Of a DNA stretch of 64,000 nt, positions 12,218 to 26,660 are shown piece by piece; position 1 is the stretch's first letter; the number at the start of each line of letters is the position of its first letter. The stretch is from assembly GCA_037013685.1 (NCBI GenBank), contig CM072887.1, positions 46,551,154 through 46,615,153 of the forward strand, written 5' to 3'. The notes under the pieces were generated by a model, which made no database searches, was not told where the DNA came from, and saw nothing but the letters and a program-made list of their open reading frames with translations. The DNA is from Acridotheres tristis (taxonomy: Eukaryota; Chordata; Aves; Passeriformes; Sturnidae). The translations under genes were made by a program, and so were the position numbers.

Positions 12218-15050
12218 AGAAATAAAGGATTTCCTACAGAGTATAGTTGACTGTATAATAAACCTTTAATTCTCAGAAGATTTTAAATGGTTTGCATGCA
12301 GTTGTACCCTTCCAATATATATTTAAAGTGCATCCTTTTGGTTTTTTCTTCCTTAACATGGCAAAAATGTTCCTGTTATTTTGGAGACAGAGATGCCATG
12401 TAATTAGCACAAGGCTGTGTCATGCAGTATAGTTGTAGAGCCCTTTTCACCTGTTACCCAGCTCCTCTCTCCCAAGGGAGATAGGGGCAGATGGGCCAGG
12501 GGCAAAAAAAACATGATGGGGATGACACAAAAAATCCCCCTGCATAGCTCTTCATAAACTCTCATTTTTTTCTAAAATTTGTATCATTGTAAACTAAGAC
12601 CTTGTAAGAAATACATTTCCCTTCAGCCTTTTGCTTAATGTTTTCATATTACCCATAGCTAAGACATTGCTTTTCTGCATCCTTTCATCCAAAGAGACAC
12701 TCTGAAGGAAAGGACTCAAATGCTAAGGCCCTAAACAAATGCTCAAATTGGACAAAAACAATCACATTAATGATACATTTGATAAACCAGGATTGGGAAC
12801 ATAGAGCACAGGTCCAATACTGTTTCTAAGGTACCTCTTGTTTCTACCACTGTCTTACTGCTACAGGATAGTTGGAAACCCGGAACAACAGTCAGCTTGA
12901 AGCAAACATATAAGCATTAAGAGTAACTAAACTGTAAGCAGCAATCTTGGAAAGAGTTATCAAAACGTTTAAGTTGGGTGGCTGTCAGAATGAGTGGGTG
13001 GCATCTGATATTGTTAGGAATTATCTCAAAATTCTGCTGCTGTTGTTCCTCCTGGGCAGGTCTGCATAGTGAGATGTGCTTCCTCCCTCCATGTCACCCT
13101 GCTGTTACATCCCCTAACGTGCTGTTAGAAAAATCCCATATTTTGCTTTTAAAATCAACAAAAGCAAAAAGGAAAAGCCATCTAATTTCCACACACTTTA
13201 GTTCTAGTAGTTCATTGCAAAGCTTATTAAAACTTTATCCTCCCTCCAAAATATGGCATTTTAACTATTCTATACATATATTTAACATATAGACTCCTAT
13301 TTATGATACCTTGAGTCACCATCCTATTCACAATTTTATTATTTTAAAAAACCTCACAAGCCAAGCCCACAGTGCATGGGTAGTGAAGGTGCTGATGTAA
13401 GATTCACTAATATGAACAGTTAGAGCTGTATCCAGAGGAGAGAAGCTGTGCTGCAAGATAAGCCCTTGGCATGAATGGCTTTCTGCCAAGTTTCCAGGCT
13501 TCAGCCTCAGAGGAAGATAAAGACACCTTGAAATCCCAGATCAGAAAAACTTGTATGCAAAAGTTAACCTTGCCTCAGAGTCACTTCAGCTTCAAGTCTA
13601 CATGCTTTCGGAAACTAGGATTGTAGAAAAACAAAACCTGACTACACTATACAGTTAAGGCTATTTTTTTTCTTTTTTTAAAATTCTAGCTAAAAGTAAA
13701 ACTAGATCACAGAAAATTGTGGCTATTTCACAGATGTAAATACAGTCTGTTACAGTCCAGAATGAAAACAGTGCAAGCAATAAACAGGAAAGTTCTTCTG
13801 GTCTTAAGGTTGTTTCTGTCCTGCTACCTGTAATAAAGCTAAACCAGCCAACATCTATATATATATTATTTTAAGTAAAATCTGAAGTATCCTGAAGTCA
13901 GACTATTCCACTTCTGCCCCATCAAGCCTGAGCAGGCGAGGCACTGACACACGGGACACTGCCTTGCTGCTAAGTACTGCACATAAGGGAAACAACACAA
14001 CATTTTTCTGTTTAGCAAGCTCACTCAACAATATCTATAAGCCCTTAATCTGTATTGCAACCAACCATTTTTATTCTCCTTCATTAGACTCAGTTTAAAG
14101 GGATTTGTTTTTGCACCAACTGTGGTGAACTCACAGAAAATGCCTGTAAGATGGAGATAAGCTATGACCACAGTTGCTGCTCTATTAGTTTGCTTGCATG
14201 GTGGATGTTTTTGTGATTATAGTTACTCCACGATTTAACGGTGGGAGGCTAATGGAAATGTTACTTGCTATGGTAGCAAGCTAAATCAGTTGGGGAAAGG
14301 AAAAGAAATGTGTTTACACTTGAAGATGTCACATAAAACAGTGGGAAGTTCCCACCCCTGACACCAGAACTGGCATGCTCATTCAAGGACTCATCTACAC
14401 TATTACATGCTCCTTCACACTTAGAAATCTATTAATTTAAAATTAATTGCATTGATTTTATAGGAGATTTGTAAGTTCAGCAGTAATTTATGGACTACTG
14501 AAGAAATTAACTGTACTTCTTCCAAAGATAAGAATTATTGATAACAAGGCCTTGGTGTGAGTTACTGAACACATCACTGACAGTCTGGATTTTTTTGCTG
14601 TGAATTCTACATTAATTACAGCAGAACTGATAGGTAGATTCTATCTATCTCACCAAGCATTTCTTCACTTATTCCTGACAGTAATCCACCAGCAGGAAAT
14701 GTAATCAGCCAGATAATGTCAGCTCAGCCTCTGAGGTCTTGTTAAGTTAGAGAGATTTAAAATAATGTAGTTATTGCATATATCATCTCACTGGTAAGAG
14801 CACTGCCTTCTCAAAAAAATACATCAAGTGAAAGTCAAAAAAGAAAATTGAACAGAAATGCATAAAATACAATTTCATCATATTTTGAGAACTATATTGA
14901 CTGTGGCACTGAAAAAAACTGACAGAGGCCCAGTGATTAAGAATGAACTCCTCAAACATACACTGTATAAACAATGAGAATATGTTTTCAAGACCAATGC
15001 TTGTCATTTATTATTTGAGAAAAAAAAACAAACAATTTTGTAAAGTTGGG

Positions 15051-15070
15051 GGCAGGACATGGCAGGACAT
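15051..15070. repeat. 10-bp perfect tandem duplication
   Basis: GGCAGGACAT occurs twice head to tail. Confidence 0.85.
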
Positions 15071-17636
15071 GTCTATATTATTTCAATAAAGTAGGAGCAG
15101 TTTGATAAAACAGGCTTGTGGATATTAGTTCTGGCATATTTTTTCAATTCTTCCATATAAATATGAAAAAAATTATTTCCAATAAAAAACAAATATCTAA
15201 TTCTTCTTCTTTACTCAGCACTTTCCTCAATGACAGTGTGAACAGAATTAATGCCAATGTTGGGTGAATCCCTTTCAGCATGAAAGATGTCGCTACATAA
15301 AACACTCAATTCCTGATACTGTAGCATACAGCCATGCTACAGAAATGCAGTACCAGTAAGTGCTAATAATAAAATCTCTGCCAAACCATGTCCCTTCTTT
15401 GAGGAATCTTTTGTTCCTATGTATATCTTCTTTATAATCAGAATTTCTCCTTTTCACTAATAGGCCTTCAGCACTGCATATGGCATCCTGGCACCTAAAT
15501 GACCCATTAATGCATACAAATAAATATAAACCCAAAAATAAATACCAAGCACCAAGCAGATAAAATTTGCTTACGTAGATATATCCCATGACAGTAAAAG
15601 CATGGATTGTGCAATGTTGGTGCTGAAAGATTTGTCTCTGTGCAGCACCTACTCAGTGGACACCCAGAGTTTACCTTTGTGAAATTCTGCGTTGGTTGAA
15701 ACTCTGTTTGTGGCACTCCAGCAAAATCCCAGCAGAATTGTTAAATTGGTTGTGGTTAATTATGCACTACTCAACCAGAGAAGAATCTGAGTGCTGTAGG
15801 AACTTTGATGAACTCTGAAACCATCTAAGAGGATATATACACACACATACCCGAGCTAGTTGTGCAATTGGAGGCACTGATGTTATTTACATGCAGTTGA
15901 ACAAGACCAAACAAGGCAGACGATCTACAGCCAATGGCATTAGTTCTCCGTACAGCACTCAGCAAGATCCTGAGTACTAGATGAGGCAGTGGCTTTTGGG
16001 GAGTAGCAAACATAGGGAACGGCGTGTCATAATTCTCACAGAAAAGGAGTTGGCTGTAAGTAGCCTGGGCAACTGCAGTGTAATGGCTGAGCCTTTGACT
16101 TGCCAGTGTTCTTTTAAACAGACTTTGTAACACTTTAGAGGCAGGAATGAACTTTTTGTTAAAATGTAGTAACGTATTAGCTCACTGGGGCCTTAGAAAT
16201 AATGCACAGCGCAAATAGTGAACAAACCAGTATCTCTTCCAATTATCTTAATATTCCTTAAAGTTAATTGTCACAAGAAGTCTTTTGTGTAGAACTGGGA
16301 GCTGCTTGAAGATGAGAAAATAAAGGCCTCTGGATCATGACTATCACTCCAGTTTCAAATGCAGTCCCACCTGTCCCCATGTGCCTCCTTCTAGCATATT
16401 TTTACCATAAGCATGTAAGCAAATGAATAAAATGAACATGACAGAATGGTGGAGAAAAGAGATCTCTTGCTTTTGATAGACCATGTCAATGTGCAAGATT
16501 GGAATATGTACAATCCCAAGCTGATATCACCAAGAGTGGGAAGAGAAGTCACAGAATATGTTTCAGATAAGCAATATCAACATCTAACTGGACATCAGAT
16601 ATAATTTCCATTTGATGAAGCAGCCAATTTTAACACAGATGCTCTTTTAACATATAGTAACAGCTGTAGACTGAGTGCACCTATAGGCAGTTTGTAAATG
16701 CCTTTCATTGAAAGCATTTTCAATTTTCTCTAATTTTTATTAGAGGCATTGGCTAAAAGATTTATCTGAACAGTGTGGGCACAGACAGGGTTACCCAGAA
16801 TTAATATTCTAGGTGCTACCAGATAATGTGCAATATACCAGCCTTGTAAACCCTCGTACTATATTTTGTGTCTGAAAATTTGTGAAGTGTAACATTATTT
16901 GACTGTCTCATTTTTTAACAGCACATAGCCCTGCTTTCCTTCATCATCCCCTGTTGCCATGCTCCCACCTATCTCCATAGCAAATGAGCCTCGGTGTTTA
17001 CTCTGATCAAAATTCATAGCTACAGCTGACTGCTGCAGTTCTGCACTCATCTACAGGAATAAAACAGGCTGTGGGGCTGACTAGTGATCAGCTGGGCTAT
17101 ACACCGCTACCAAAAAAATGTTGCTACTGACAGTCACAGTTCATTTACTCCTCATTGTGATTGATGCACAGAAAGTCATGAAGAGAAGGTCAGGAGCCAC
17201 TTAGACATACTTAGACCATTAAAGTGGGCAGTGTGAACCTCTCTAGGTAAGTCACAATGAAACACAGTAGACAAGCAATATCACAAAGCACTGGGTTTAC
17301 TGTGTGGTAGCACATTAGCATATGTCAAGGCCCTCACACTGAAGACAGAGCCAGCTCACCAGTCACTCCAGGCTCACTTGGATAGGACAGACAAATACTG
17401 AGCCAAGGTGTTTGATCTGTACAGGGTGGCTAGAAGCCATTAACAGCTGTAATTTATCCAAAAGCTGAGGCAGATGTTTGCTTGGCAGGGGAACCCAGAG
17501 AGATGTTCTCTGCTGTTGCAGTTTCTCTTGAACACTACTTAAAATTTTGGCCATCCTCAGTAATTTCATCATTGCTATTAAAGGGCACATTCCCTCACTG
17601 TTCATATGTACAGGTCATCGAGTTTATTTAAATATC

Positions 17637-18164
17637 TGCACTGGTTTTCACTAGGGTAGAGTTAATTTTCTTCATAATGGCTCCTATGGGGCTGTGTTTT
17701 GGATTTGTGCTGGGACAGCGTTGATAACAGGGATGCTTCTGCTGTTGTTAAGCATCAAGCCTTCTCTGCATCTCAGCCCACCCCACCAATGAGGAAGTTT
17801 GGGGTGTACAAAAATCTGGGAGGTAACACAGCCAGAAGAGCTGACCCCCATCTCCCAGCTCAGTGTCTAAAGCTGGGAGAAGAAGAAGGCAGGGGAGAAA
17901 GTGTGGAGTGATGGCATTTTTCTTTCCAAGTCACCATTATGTGTGATGGAGCCCTGCCTTCCTGGGGATGGCTGCTGCACACCTGCCTGCCCATGGGAAG
18001 TGGTGAATGAATTCCTTGTTTTGCTTTGCTCATATGCACAGCTTTTGCTTTAACAATTAAACTGTCCTTATCTCAACCCATGAGTTTTCTTTTGATTCTC
18101 TCCCCCATCCTGCTGTGGGGAGTAAGGAAGAGGCTGAGATGCCAGCTGGTGTTAAAGCACAGCA
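17637..18164 (+). mobile_element. Solo LTR of a bird endogenous retrovirus (ERVL-like)
   Basis: The start (ACTGGTTTTCACTAGGGTAG, then a GAGTTAATTTTC word) and the end (ATTAAACTGTCCTTATCTCA, then CCCATGAG and a C-rich stretch ending in GGTGTTAAAGCACAGCA) match from memory a family of retroviral LTRs common in neoavian and songbird genomes, probably ERVL-like. It is about 528 bp, with TG...CA-like ends and an ATTAAA polyadenylation signal at 18056-18061. The expected TATA-like region near 17860 has decayed. No primer-binding site follows and no polypurine tract precedes it, and no gag, pol or env reading frame lies next to it, so it is a solo LTR left by recombination. Clear target-site duplications were not found. 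Family assignment is from recall, not a database match. Confidence 0.8.
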
Positions 18165-21100
18165 CTGTCCTGATTAAATACTCAGTCAGGGTAGTCTTCT
18201 AAGGGAAAAGAGAGCTACCTTGTGGTCATCCAGAAATGATAAAGGGTTCTGCACAACCAGACAAGGAGGTGGATGAGAAGACTGCATCTCAGAAATAAGA
18301 TGTATTTCCAGGGCTTGTCAGGTTTAGAGGGAGGAACAAAACACACAGCTTTAGGAAGGAAGGAGCACAAGTGATCCTTCCATATACTTAGTATTCCTTG
18401 CATATACATGATCACGGAAAAGTCAAGAATGTAAGCAGTTACAAAATCAAGGAAGTTAAACTTCCTTGTGGAGAAAAACAAGAGTATTTATGATCAGGAA
18501 AGAGCTGGAAGGTTGGGTCAGTAGAATATTGTTTGCAGAGCAAGGAGATATTTAGAAGCATCACATTAGGCTGTGATGTGATCTGTGAAATGGCTGATAG
18601 CCATGGCAGCAGTGACCACACAGCGTGTTCAGCTCCGTGTGAGTCCAGACGTAAAAGCAGTGCCCAGAGGAAACAGCCCAGTTCATGGAACCAATGCTTA
18701 ACATGTATCTAAGGAGGGCAGTATACTGACCTTCACAAACATCAATTAAATGATTTCTTGAAATGGGCCTGTAATGAAGACCACGAAAAAGGAAGAAGAG
18801 CTGATTTAGACACCAAGAAAACTTAAGAATATCAAGTGCTGAGCACTGTGAAAAAAACCCCAAAAGACCCTCATGCTCTACACAAACTCTAAGAAGCTAT
18901 CACAAATATATTTTTTCCTACAGCTCAAGCCTGTCCCCTCTGCCACCTTCCCAATATAAAACTACAGACTAGCTCATTAATTCCCTCAGCTCTATTCTCA
19001 GAACAATAAATGTAAAGCATCCAAAAGAAATAATAAAATGCAGCAAACCTTAGAGGTATTGCAGCTCCTTTCTTTTGTCTAACTTCTTTCTAGTATTAAT
19101 ATGCTCCAGACACTCCTAGTTTGTCGAATGGCAAAGGGCAGATGTCCACAGAAGAAAACCTGCACAACTCTAAAGTTTTATTGTCAGGTACCTCTACTGA
19201 AATAATCACCTGTAAATATGAAAAGCATTATAGATATTGAAATTTGCTATTTATTAAACGAGTGTGTGCACATACTTGTATATACACAGATACAAAACCA
19301 AAAAACGTCGTTTCATTTCCTTATTTTGATTTTTTAAAAATATTTATCCTAAATTTCTACCAATTTTACCTATGTATTTGTTCCTACTTTATTCAGGAAA
19401 GAGTACTGAAAAATTTGGATCATAAAGTATAAAGATGTCCTGCACTTATATCACTGTACTATGTTTCTGAATATCCACAGTTGCAATTGGTGTTTCTTTC
19501 ACAAGCATTCTAGATTAAATAAATGAAGCCACATGAGTCCTGTATGTCAAAATGCACAGAGCTGAGACAAACAGCTTTTCACTGAAGATTTTTGAAGTCA
19601 TAAATTTGGAATAAAGGAAAGGGATATATAGAGATTCATTATATTCTTTACCCCATAAACTTCAATTTAGAGAAAACTAAACACATAAAACAAGATTACA
19701 ATTTTATAACTCTATCACATACTATAAATGAAATCCTTGGAACTACTTCTGCTTTTCCTTATAATGTCAACTTATGCCTGTAGACTGCAATACCCAACAA
19801 TGGAGATGTACAAATTCTCTGTCAGTATAGTAGCCATGTATTTTGCAAATACTATTTTCCTAAAGCAGATGTTTTGAGTTCACCCTATGGTGGTAAACAC
19901 TTCACGGTAAACCTCCTGCTTTAAACTATTCTTGTACAGCTGACAAAGGTTTTAACCCACCAGCTACCATCTGTGCACCTCAAGTATCACCGTGGAAATG
20001 GTACCAAGTAGCTTGGTGGCAGGAGGGACAGAAGTGTACCAAGTAACCTGCATATCTACAAATAGCGAGGGCTACAGATAAGAAAATAGGGGAAACAAAA
20101 AAAGTGGGGCGGGTAAAATGCTGGGTAAGAGAACAACAAAAAAAACCCTAAACCCTTATTGCACCTCCACCTCTCCCCATAACTGAGGCTCAAACATTTT
20201 GAAAGCTACTATTCAGTGGCATATTCAATGAGCAGCAGTCTTTGGGGATTTAGTGTTCATTCAGCATGATTTTGCAAAATTCTACACCAAAGGCTGTATC
20301 AAGGAGTTGTGATTTCAAGACTGTGCACATACTGGGAAACTGAACTCTTTTGGCAGGTGTTTTGATGGGTGATACAGTGTAATTTCCCACATAAATAGGC
20401 TTGTAAAAGCTGTTATTTGAATACATGAATATAAAAGGAATTTTGTAGGGCACATCAGCAACAAGAATTAAATCTTTAGAGGATGGCATCTACAGGAGCA
20501 TTTTCCAATTAGGATGCCCACTGTGATTCAAATATGAACTTCTCAACTTGCATTTAGAGTTTTCTCAATGTCACACCTTTAAGTAAAACCTGCCAATATA
20601 TCAGCTCATTGCCAGAACAAAATACCACATCTTCCTAAAATGTTCATCTGAGAACTGAAAGTCATAGTTTAATTATCATGGATCCCGATAAATTACAACA
20701 TGAGAGCTGAAATTGCAAAAAATCCTTCAAGATTTGAAATGACAAGCCAAGTCATATTAAAGTGTAAGTGGCAATATTCCTGAGGCATGATAGAAAAATT
20801 GATAAACACTGCTGACTCATATAGAAGAAGCCAGTATCTTCAACAAAACCCACTGAAGCAGCAAGTATAAGAATTTGTACTAGATGGTTAGACCCTTTCT
20901 TGTCAAGGGCATATTGGCTGCTGAAGCAAAATAAAGCAACTGTAAAGCTGACTTCATGCTTTTCATCTAAATTCTCTTAGTCTGCCTGGCCCTGGTGGCT
21001 CAAATTTGTTACTTTCGAGCAATTTGTTTTAATAATCTTCTAGAAACCATCTCAGCAACATTAATATGCAAGGAATTATCATTAAAAAATAATAGCATGC

Positions 21101-24100
21101 TTTGTATATCTGCTCATTAAAACACAATGTTTAGGTGCTGGGGAAGTACCCCTAGAGCACTCCAGAATGATGCAGCATTTTGTAAGAGAGCACAGTAGTA
21201 ATAAACAATTTTACAGTAATGAAAAAAATCCCTGAAGTAATTTATAAAGAGGGCACAAGCACTTCAAACAACAGCATTTCAGTTCACATCTGTTTTCCAG
21301 TCAACAGCACTCATAATTAGTTATTGCTATACACATGTCCACATTTTCCTTTCTCAAATCATGTCCGCAGTGCTTTATAACTTCTCCAGTAACTAAGTCA
21401 AATGAATACACAAGGAGAGAAAATATGTAAAGGTGAAGAGTATATGACTTTTTCCAGGCCCACTCAGTTTGATCTGAGTACAGATGCATTTTTATCTATC
21501 TGTATTCCTTCAGAGAAAGGAAACTGTGTAAACTCTTATTTTTAGTTTTGTTTTGGTTTTGTTTATATATACTCACAATGTATATAAAATACACAGACAT
21601 ATCACTGTACATTTGTATTGTTTCACTTTGATATTTACATAATGGGAATAGAAATCAAATGTATTCCAGAAATCTCATGTCAGACCTTCCATGAGGGGAA
21701 AACAAAATAAAAATATAATAATTAAATAATTCAGCTAAAATAGATGTTAGAATGGAGAGGGGGACACAGGGAGCCAATTGACACCTGTATCAGCTTTAAA
21801 GATTCATATTTATCGCGAAAAGTCTCTTGGCCAAATCTGTAATGTGGCACTCAAGTCCACTGAAATGCACTGTTTTGATACATTGTTCTTAGATCTCTTT
21901 CAGAACCTCTAATTTAGTGCTCAAATTGTTTTGTTTCATTAACATTGAAATGCTTTCCCCAAGTATATGTCACTCAGGGTCCTATATGATTTTTTCCCCT
22001 GGTATTTTCCTATTTTTATCTTCCCCCTCCTTTATGAAACACTGTCACTTCTAGAGGGTATTTTACAGAACTTGACTAGGTTAAAAAATTATAGAGGTTA
22101 TTTCTATCAATTGTAGAAAATGTTATTTGCATGCAATTTCTAACAAGCCTGTTGCAAATTGAGGCATTTCAACAATATTTCCCTTTCCTTATATGACTTA
22201 CAGTTACTTAAGGAGCCACTCATCATGTTCCCTATTTTGATTCAATCATTTGTGATACGTGGTATGTCCCAGCAGTACTCCCTCCTGACTTTTAGTAGCC
22301 AGTACATTGATAAAGTTGCATTCAGAGACCTATGCTTCCAAGTTATCAAATGTTGTAGTTACAACATCTGGTGTACAGCATGTAAATGATGTGTAAAACA
22401 TTGTTTATAAGGTCAGGAATAAATCTTTTATGTCAGGAGTGATCATTCTTTGTTTAAAAAAAAAGCAAATGTAAAGAGGAAAGGGGCAAAGATGAAAATT
22501 AATTTTCATTAATTTTTCAAAAGCAGACAATTTTATTGGTTTATTTACTCTTGTCAAGCCTCTTGTCCTTGAAGTAGAAGCATGGCAACTAAACTAAAGT
22601 ACTAAGTTTATCTAACATTTTCAGAGTGCTCTGACCCTTTAAATACCAATTATCTAGTTCTTTCAAATGTGTCTTCAGTCATTTGGTTCCTACTTACATG
22701 GATAACCACCATACAGAATCATCTTTTAATGATCTTGCATTCAGCTTGATTTCCTAATGTATTCAGGGTCAAATCAGTCATAACCTTTTCTCCAGTTCCT
22801 CAGTCCTCCGATCAGATTTGTTCTTCCTCCTATTTTTTATTAGTCATTGGAGTCCAGCCTAGGGGTATTATTTCCATTTGTGCAGCTTTTTAACCTCAGT
22901 GCATATTTTGACACCCTGTTGTGGTCTTTTTTTCTATTATTTTCTTTCTTATTGTTAAGGATGTCTCTTTCAGTGCTTTTAGCTGGCCTCAAATTCTGTT
23001 TTAATTTCTGTAGTTAACTCTGTGGTGCTGATATATCTCATCAGCACTGATGGGGACAGACTGAAAAGGAACTAAAAAAGACTACAATAACCTACAGGCC
23101 TGAATAGGATGACTACATCCTAGTTAGAATTCCTAAGTGATGACAAAAAAAAACCCCAACTTTCTAACTTGAGTGCTTAAATTGGGACTTTTTCCATCAG
23201 GTGAAAAAAACAGCACAAAATCAGCTGTAACAATTACATTTCAATATCTTTTACTGCTGGATCCAAGCTACAAAAGCACACATTCTAAAAAATGACCTTT
23301 TTTTCCTCACCTTACAATAAATACTTGAGATTGATGTGTATGGAAAAAAACTCAGTTATTGTTTTGACCTTGTTGCCTGTTTACTGCTAATTATGATTAA
23401 TTATTCTGAATGGTGACTCTCTTTGATAAGTAATGCACATACACAATGCAGCATGACACAGCCTGTTCACAGGATCAGTAGTTGTCATATAATAAAGGAG
23501 ACGGCTGCAGCTTAGACTGTGCTTCCATAGCTCACATTGTACAGGAGGAAACTACAAACTCAGGACTAGGAATGATGTAATGGTAATAACACTTCTCAAA
23601 GATGTCACCAGCTAAAGATCTGAACAATTCCACGATGAAAGGAAATAATAATTTTATTATCAGTTCAAATGTATTTCAGTATTTTCTTTTCCAAATGGAT
23701 TTTCAATGTAACCCTCTATCCTTCCTCACATTTTTATTCTTTTCTGCTGGTTCTGTGGACATAAAGGGGTTTCAAAGAAGTTAGAAACATTTCCACATCA
23801 CATCAAAACAGGAACATCACTGAGCAGGTGTTTTTAACCAGGACTTTTATAGGTACTTTAGTGTAATACTTGCAGCAAATTACCAGTATATTAGTATGGA
23901 AGGTGATTTAATGAACATTACTTCAGGACATTTTTGTACACATCTGCATAGAGTTTCTTTGAACACAATGAACAGAATTAAATTCTGTAGGACGCATCCC
24001 TTGATAGTCTTGATCAAAGACTGAGTCAGATCATCAAAAACTACTAGATGTGCTAGTTTCCATGCTATGACTTCTCCAGTTTTAAATTGCATATATTCAG

Positions 24101-24469
24101 TGTTAAGCAGCCAAAAGAGACTATTTCAAAGTAAGAGGAGCAGTTTTCACAAAATAGAATGGAAGAACTAAAAAGAATATATACAACTTACACTGACGCT
24201 GCTGACTTTAATTCCCCAGACTGGCTGAATATATACTCAAGAGTATCCACAAAGGTAACAAGAAACTTTCTTATGGCAACTTAAGGAACAAGAAATAATT
24301 ACTTTGGTGGTCGTAAAAGTGAACCATTAACGCAGAAGACTACTAAATCCTATGAGATTAAGGGGGCTGATGTGTTGAATAAATTAATAACATTAACTTC
24401 CTTTCCCCCTCTCTCCAAGTAAGTTTAGAGAGGAATCTTGTCTTCAGAAGCATTGTGATGGAATTTTGC
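18165..24469. other. AT-rich non-coding stretch, no gene seen
   Basis: No gene or further retroviral sequence recognised next to the LTR. The longest frame, 18561-18863 on minus (100 codons), has no domain I recognise. Contains an A/C-rich run at about 20128-20157, a T/G-rich run at about 21542-21564, another A/C run at about 23143-23160 and an 18-bp palindrome listed separately. Confidence 0.65.
22492..22509. repeat. 18-bp perfect palindrome
   Basis: ATGAAAATTAATTTTCAT is its own reverse complement, centred on TTAATTAA-like sequence. It contains overlapping homeodomain-type TTAATT words. It could be a dimeric binding site or a chance AT palindrome. Confidence 0.6.
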
Positions 24470-24826
24470 ATAGGGAATAATAGAGTTGTAGAGTGATTTG
24501 GGTTGGAAGGGATCTTAAAGCTCATCTAATTCCAAATTGTCTGCCATGTCCAGGAACACCTTCCACTAGGCTAGGTTGCTCAGAGCCCTATCCAGCTTGC
24601 TCTTGAACACTTCCAAGGATGGGGCATCCATCACTTCTCTGGGCAACCTGTTCCAGTGCCTTCACACACTCACAGTAAAGCATTTTTTTCTGAATAGTTA
24701 ATCTAAATGTACCCTCTTTCCCTTTAAAATCATTACCCCCTGTGCTGTCACTACATCTCCTTGTGAAAAGTCCCTCTCCACTTGTCTTGTAGGTCCCCTT
24801 AGGAATGAGAAGGCCACTATAAGGAG
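24470..24826 (-). mobile_element. CR1 LINE, 3' fragment
   Basis: Reverse complement of a CR1 3' end. Diagnostic words include TTTGGGTTGGAAGGGATCTT at the 3' terminus, CACCTTCCACTAGGCTAGGT, GGGCAACCTGTTCCAGTGCC, and CACTACATCTCCTTGTGAAA near the 5' edge of the fragment. The usual terminal ATTCTATGA repeats are decayed (24478-24495). As is normal for bird CR1, the copy is strongly 5'-truncated and has no poly-A tail. Divergence is visible but moderate. It carries no intact reverse transcriptase. Confidence 0.93.
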
Positions 24827-26641
24827 CAGAAAATTCAAAAAGAGGAAATTTTTTCTTTAGCTCTTCACAAAAATTTACTTAGGAAAAAAGTGATGAGAAA
24901 ACTGTGTTCAACAAGGATATATCCAGATGTTGCATTGAATGTAGCATTCAACAGCAAGAAATCACCTTATTGAGTAAATCCTAACAGCTGCTTTTGTGGC
25001 TACTTATTTTGCATTGGAATTCTGCACTCAGATTTAAAAGCTACTTAAAGTAAACTAAATTTACAAAAATACCATTTGCTGTGGCATCCCTTATCTTTTC
25101 CCAGGGGAGACAGTTCTGTTCATAGGGTATTTGTATCTCTTTTTTCATCCACATTTTCCTCTCTGCTATCATGGGCCATTAAATCTTACATAAAGGTATA
25201 AAACAATATTCAATGTATGAGACAATGAGAAAATCTCCCAAGTTACAGAGTGAGCCGAAAAGCTGCAATTTCCCATCACTTTCAGAGTGCCTACAGTCAC
25301 AGTATGGTCAAACTCTTAGGTAGCTGCATCTTTATGTAGACTCTTCCCCCCACATTGAGTTTCAGGAGCTACCTTGCCAATCAGTAGCATTCAGATGCAT
25401 ATGACTCCAAAATTCTGCCAGGCATTCGCTACACCTTTAGGCATCCCACACATTAGAATTTTTTTTCCTAATTGCTAAAGCTAGCTTTTTAAAGGGGTAT
25501 GGATATGCTAAGTATCAAAGGATGACCATTAAAATACACAGTCCTTCTTGATGTAAGTTTCAATCATGTTAAGTTGACTTAAATTTCATCCAATGCAATC
25601 AACATCCAGTTTTTAGGAGTTGTCATATACAACAAATTAACTTCAGTTATAGCATAGCAGCACTTCTAAATCTACCAAGTATCAAACCCATAGAAGTTTA
25701 AAGGGTTTAGAGACCAATTTCTAGCTAGCCTTAGTTCTCTTGATTATGTTTTCATTTTTTCCACTAAACTCCAGCCTCCTGAACAACATGTAAAAAGATG
25801 TAAATAAGTTAAGAATACCTTTCTTCTCTGGCTGAACCTCTTTTTTCCAAGTAATATCCATTGTTTTTACATTACATTGATGCACGTGTCACCTGCTTTG
25901 AAGGTACCAGAGACTGCCTGAATTAGAGGACAAATAGATATTTGCATTTCAAAATTGATAGACATTTTTCTAAGAACAGATTTATACACTTCATACAGCA
26001 CAGGCAAATTAATTCAGGAATGTCATGAAGACTTTGGACCACCTTGAAAGAAGTATGATTTCCAGCTGCTTAATCTGTGTAAGGGAACACAGTTTTTATT
26101 GGCATTTTAGAATTTCTTTGAAATTCTAAATACCTGTGTGAAAAATTGGCTACAATAAGCACATTTAGGAAAGTTGCTTTACATTTGCTGGACCACCAAA
26201 CAAAGACATTCAGTCAGGGTACAAGTGTCAAAAAATTTTATTCCATTAGAGACTAAAGAAACCTTACATCCACCTCTATATCCCTCCTTCAAATGAAGTA
26301 TCTCTTTACTCACATTTTCTTTGCAAGGTGACGAGATGGAATTACAATGGAATTTAATGAAAATAATTTACATTAACCAGAGAAACAAACAAAATTTGAG
26401 GTACTCCTGTTGAAAAATTGCACAAAATTCGAAGACAAAAATATTTCTTCCAGCAGCAGCTCCTTTCTGCTACATGTTTAGCACTGCAAATCTCAATAAC
26501 AAAATGCTGTGTCTCTCCACAGGACAGGAAAAGTGAAAGAGATCAAAAGAACCCTACGTTTTGTTTATCTGACTTCTGTGGATTTTTGTTCATATCATAA
26601 TGCTTTCCATTAAAATTAATGCAGCTTTTGTGAAATAAGTC

Positions 26642-26660
26642 AGAAAGAGAGAGAGAAAGA
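26642..26660. repeat. (GA)n-rich short repeat
   Basis: AGAAAGAGAGAGAGAAAGA, an imperfect GA microsatellite. Confidence 0.7.

Larger units (their letters stand above)
11641..17636. other. AT-rich non-coding stretch, no gene seen
   Basis: No recognisable gene. The longest frame is 15825-16133 on minus (102 codons), with no known domain and no splice context. A minus frame at 17363-17605 is protein-like in composition but unrecognised. Contains a small palindrome at 12200 and a 10-bp tandem duplication at 15051. Confidence 0.65.

Noticed and set aside
15825..16133. 102-codon minus frame
   Set aside because: Protein-like in composition but no recognised family, no splice signals around it and no CpG or GC enrichment.
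17221..17260. Second possible recursive splice site, CTCTCTAG|GTAAGT on plus
   Set aside because: The pyrimidine tract is only about eight bases and no paired donor or branch-like motif was convincing.
18561..18863. 100-codon minus frame beside the LTR
   Set aside because: Checked for retroviral content because of its position, but no retroviral motif is visible and it matches nothing I recognise.
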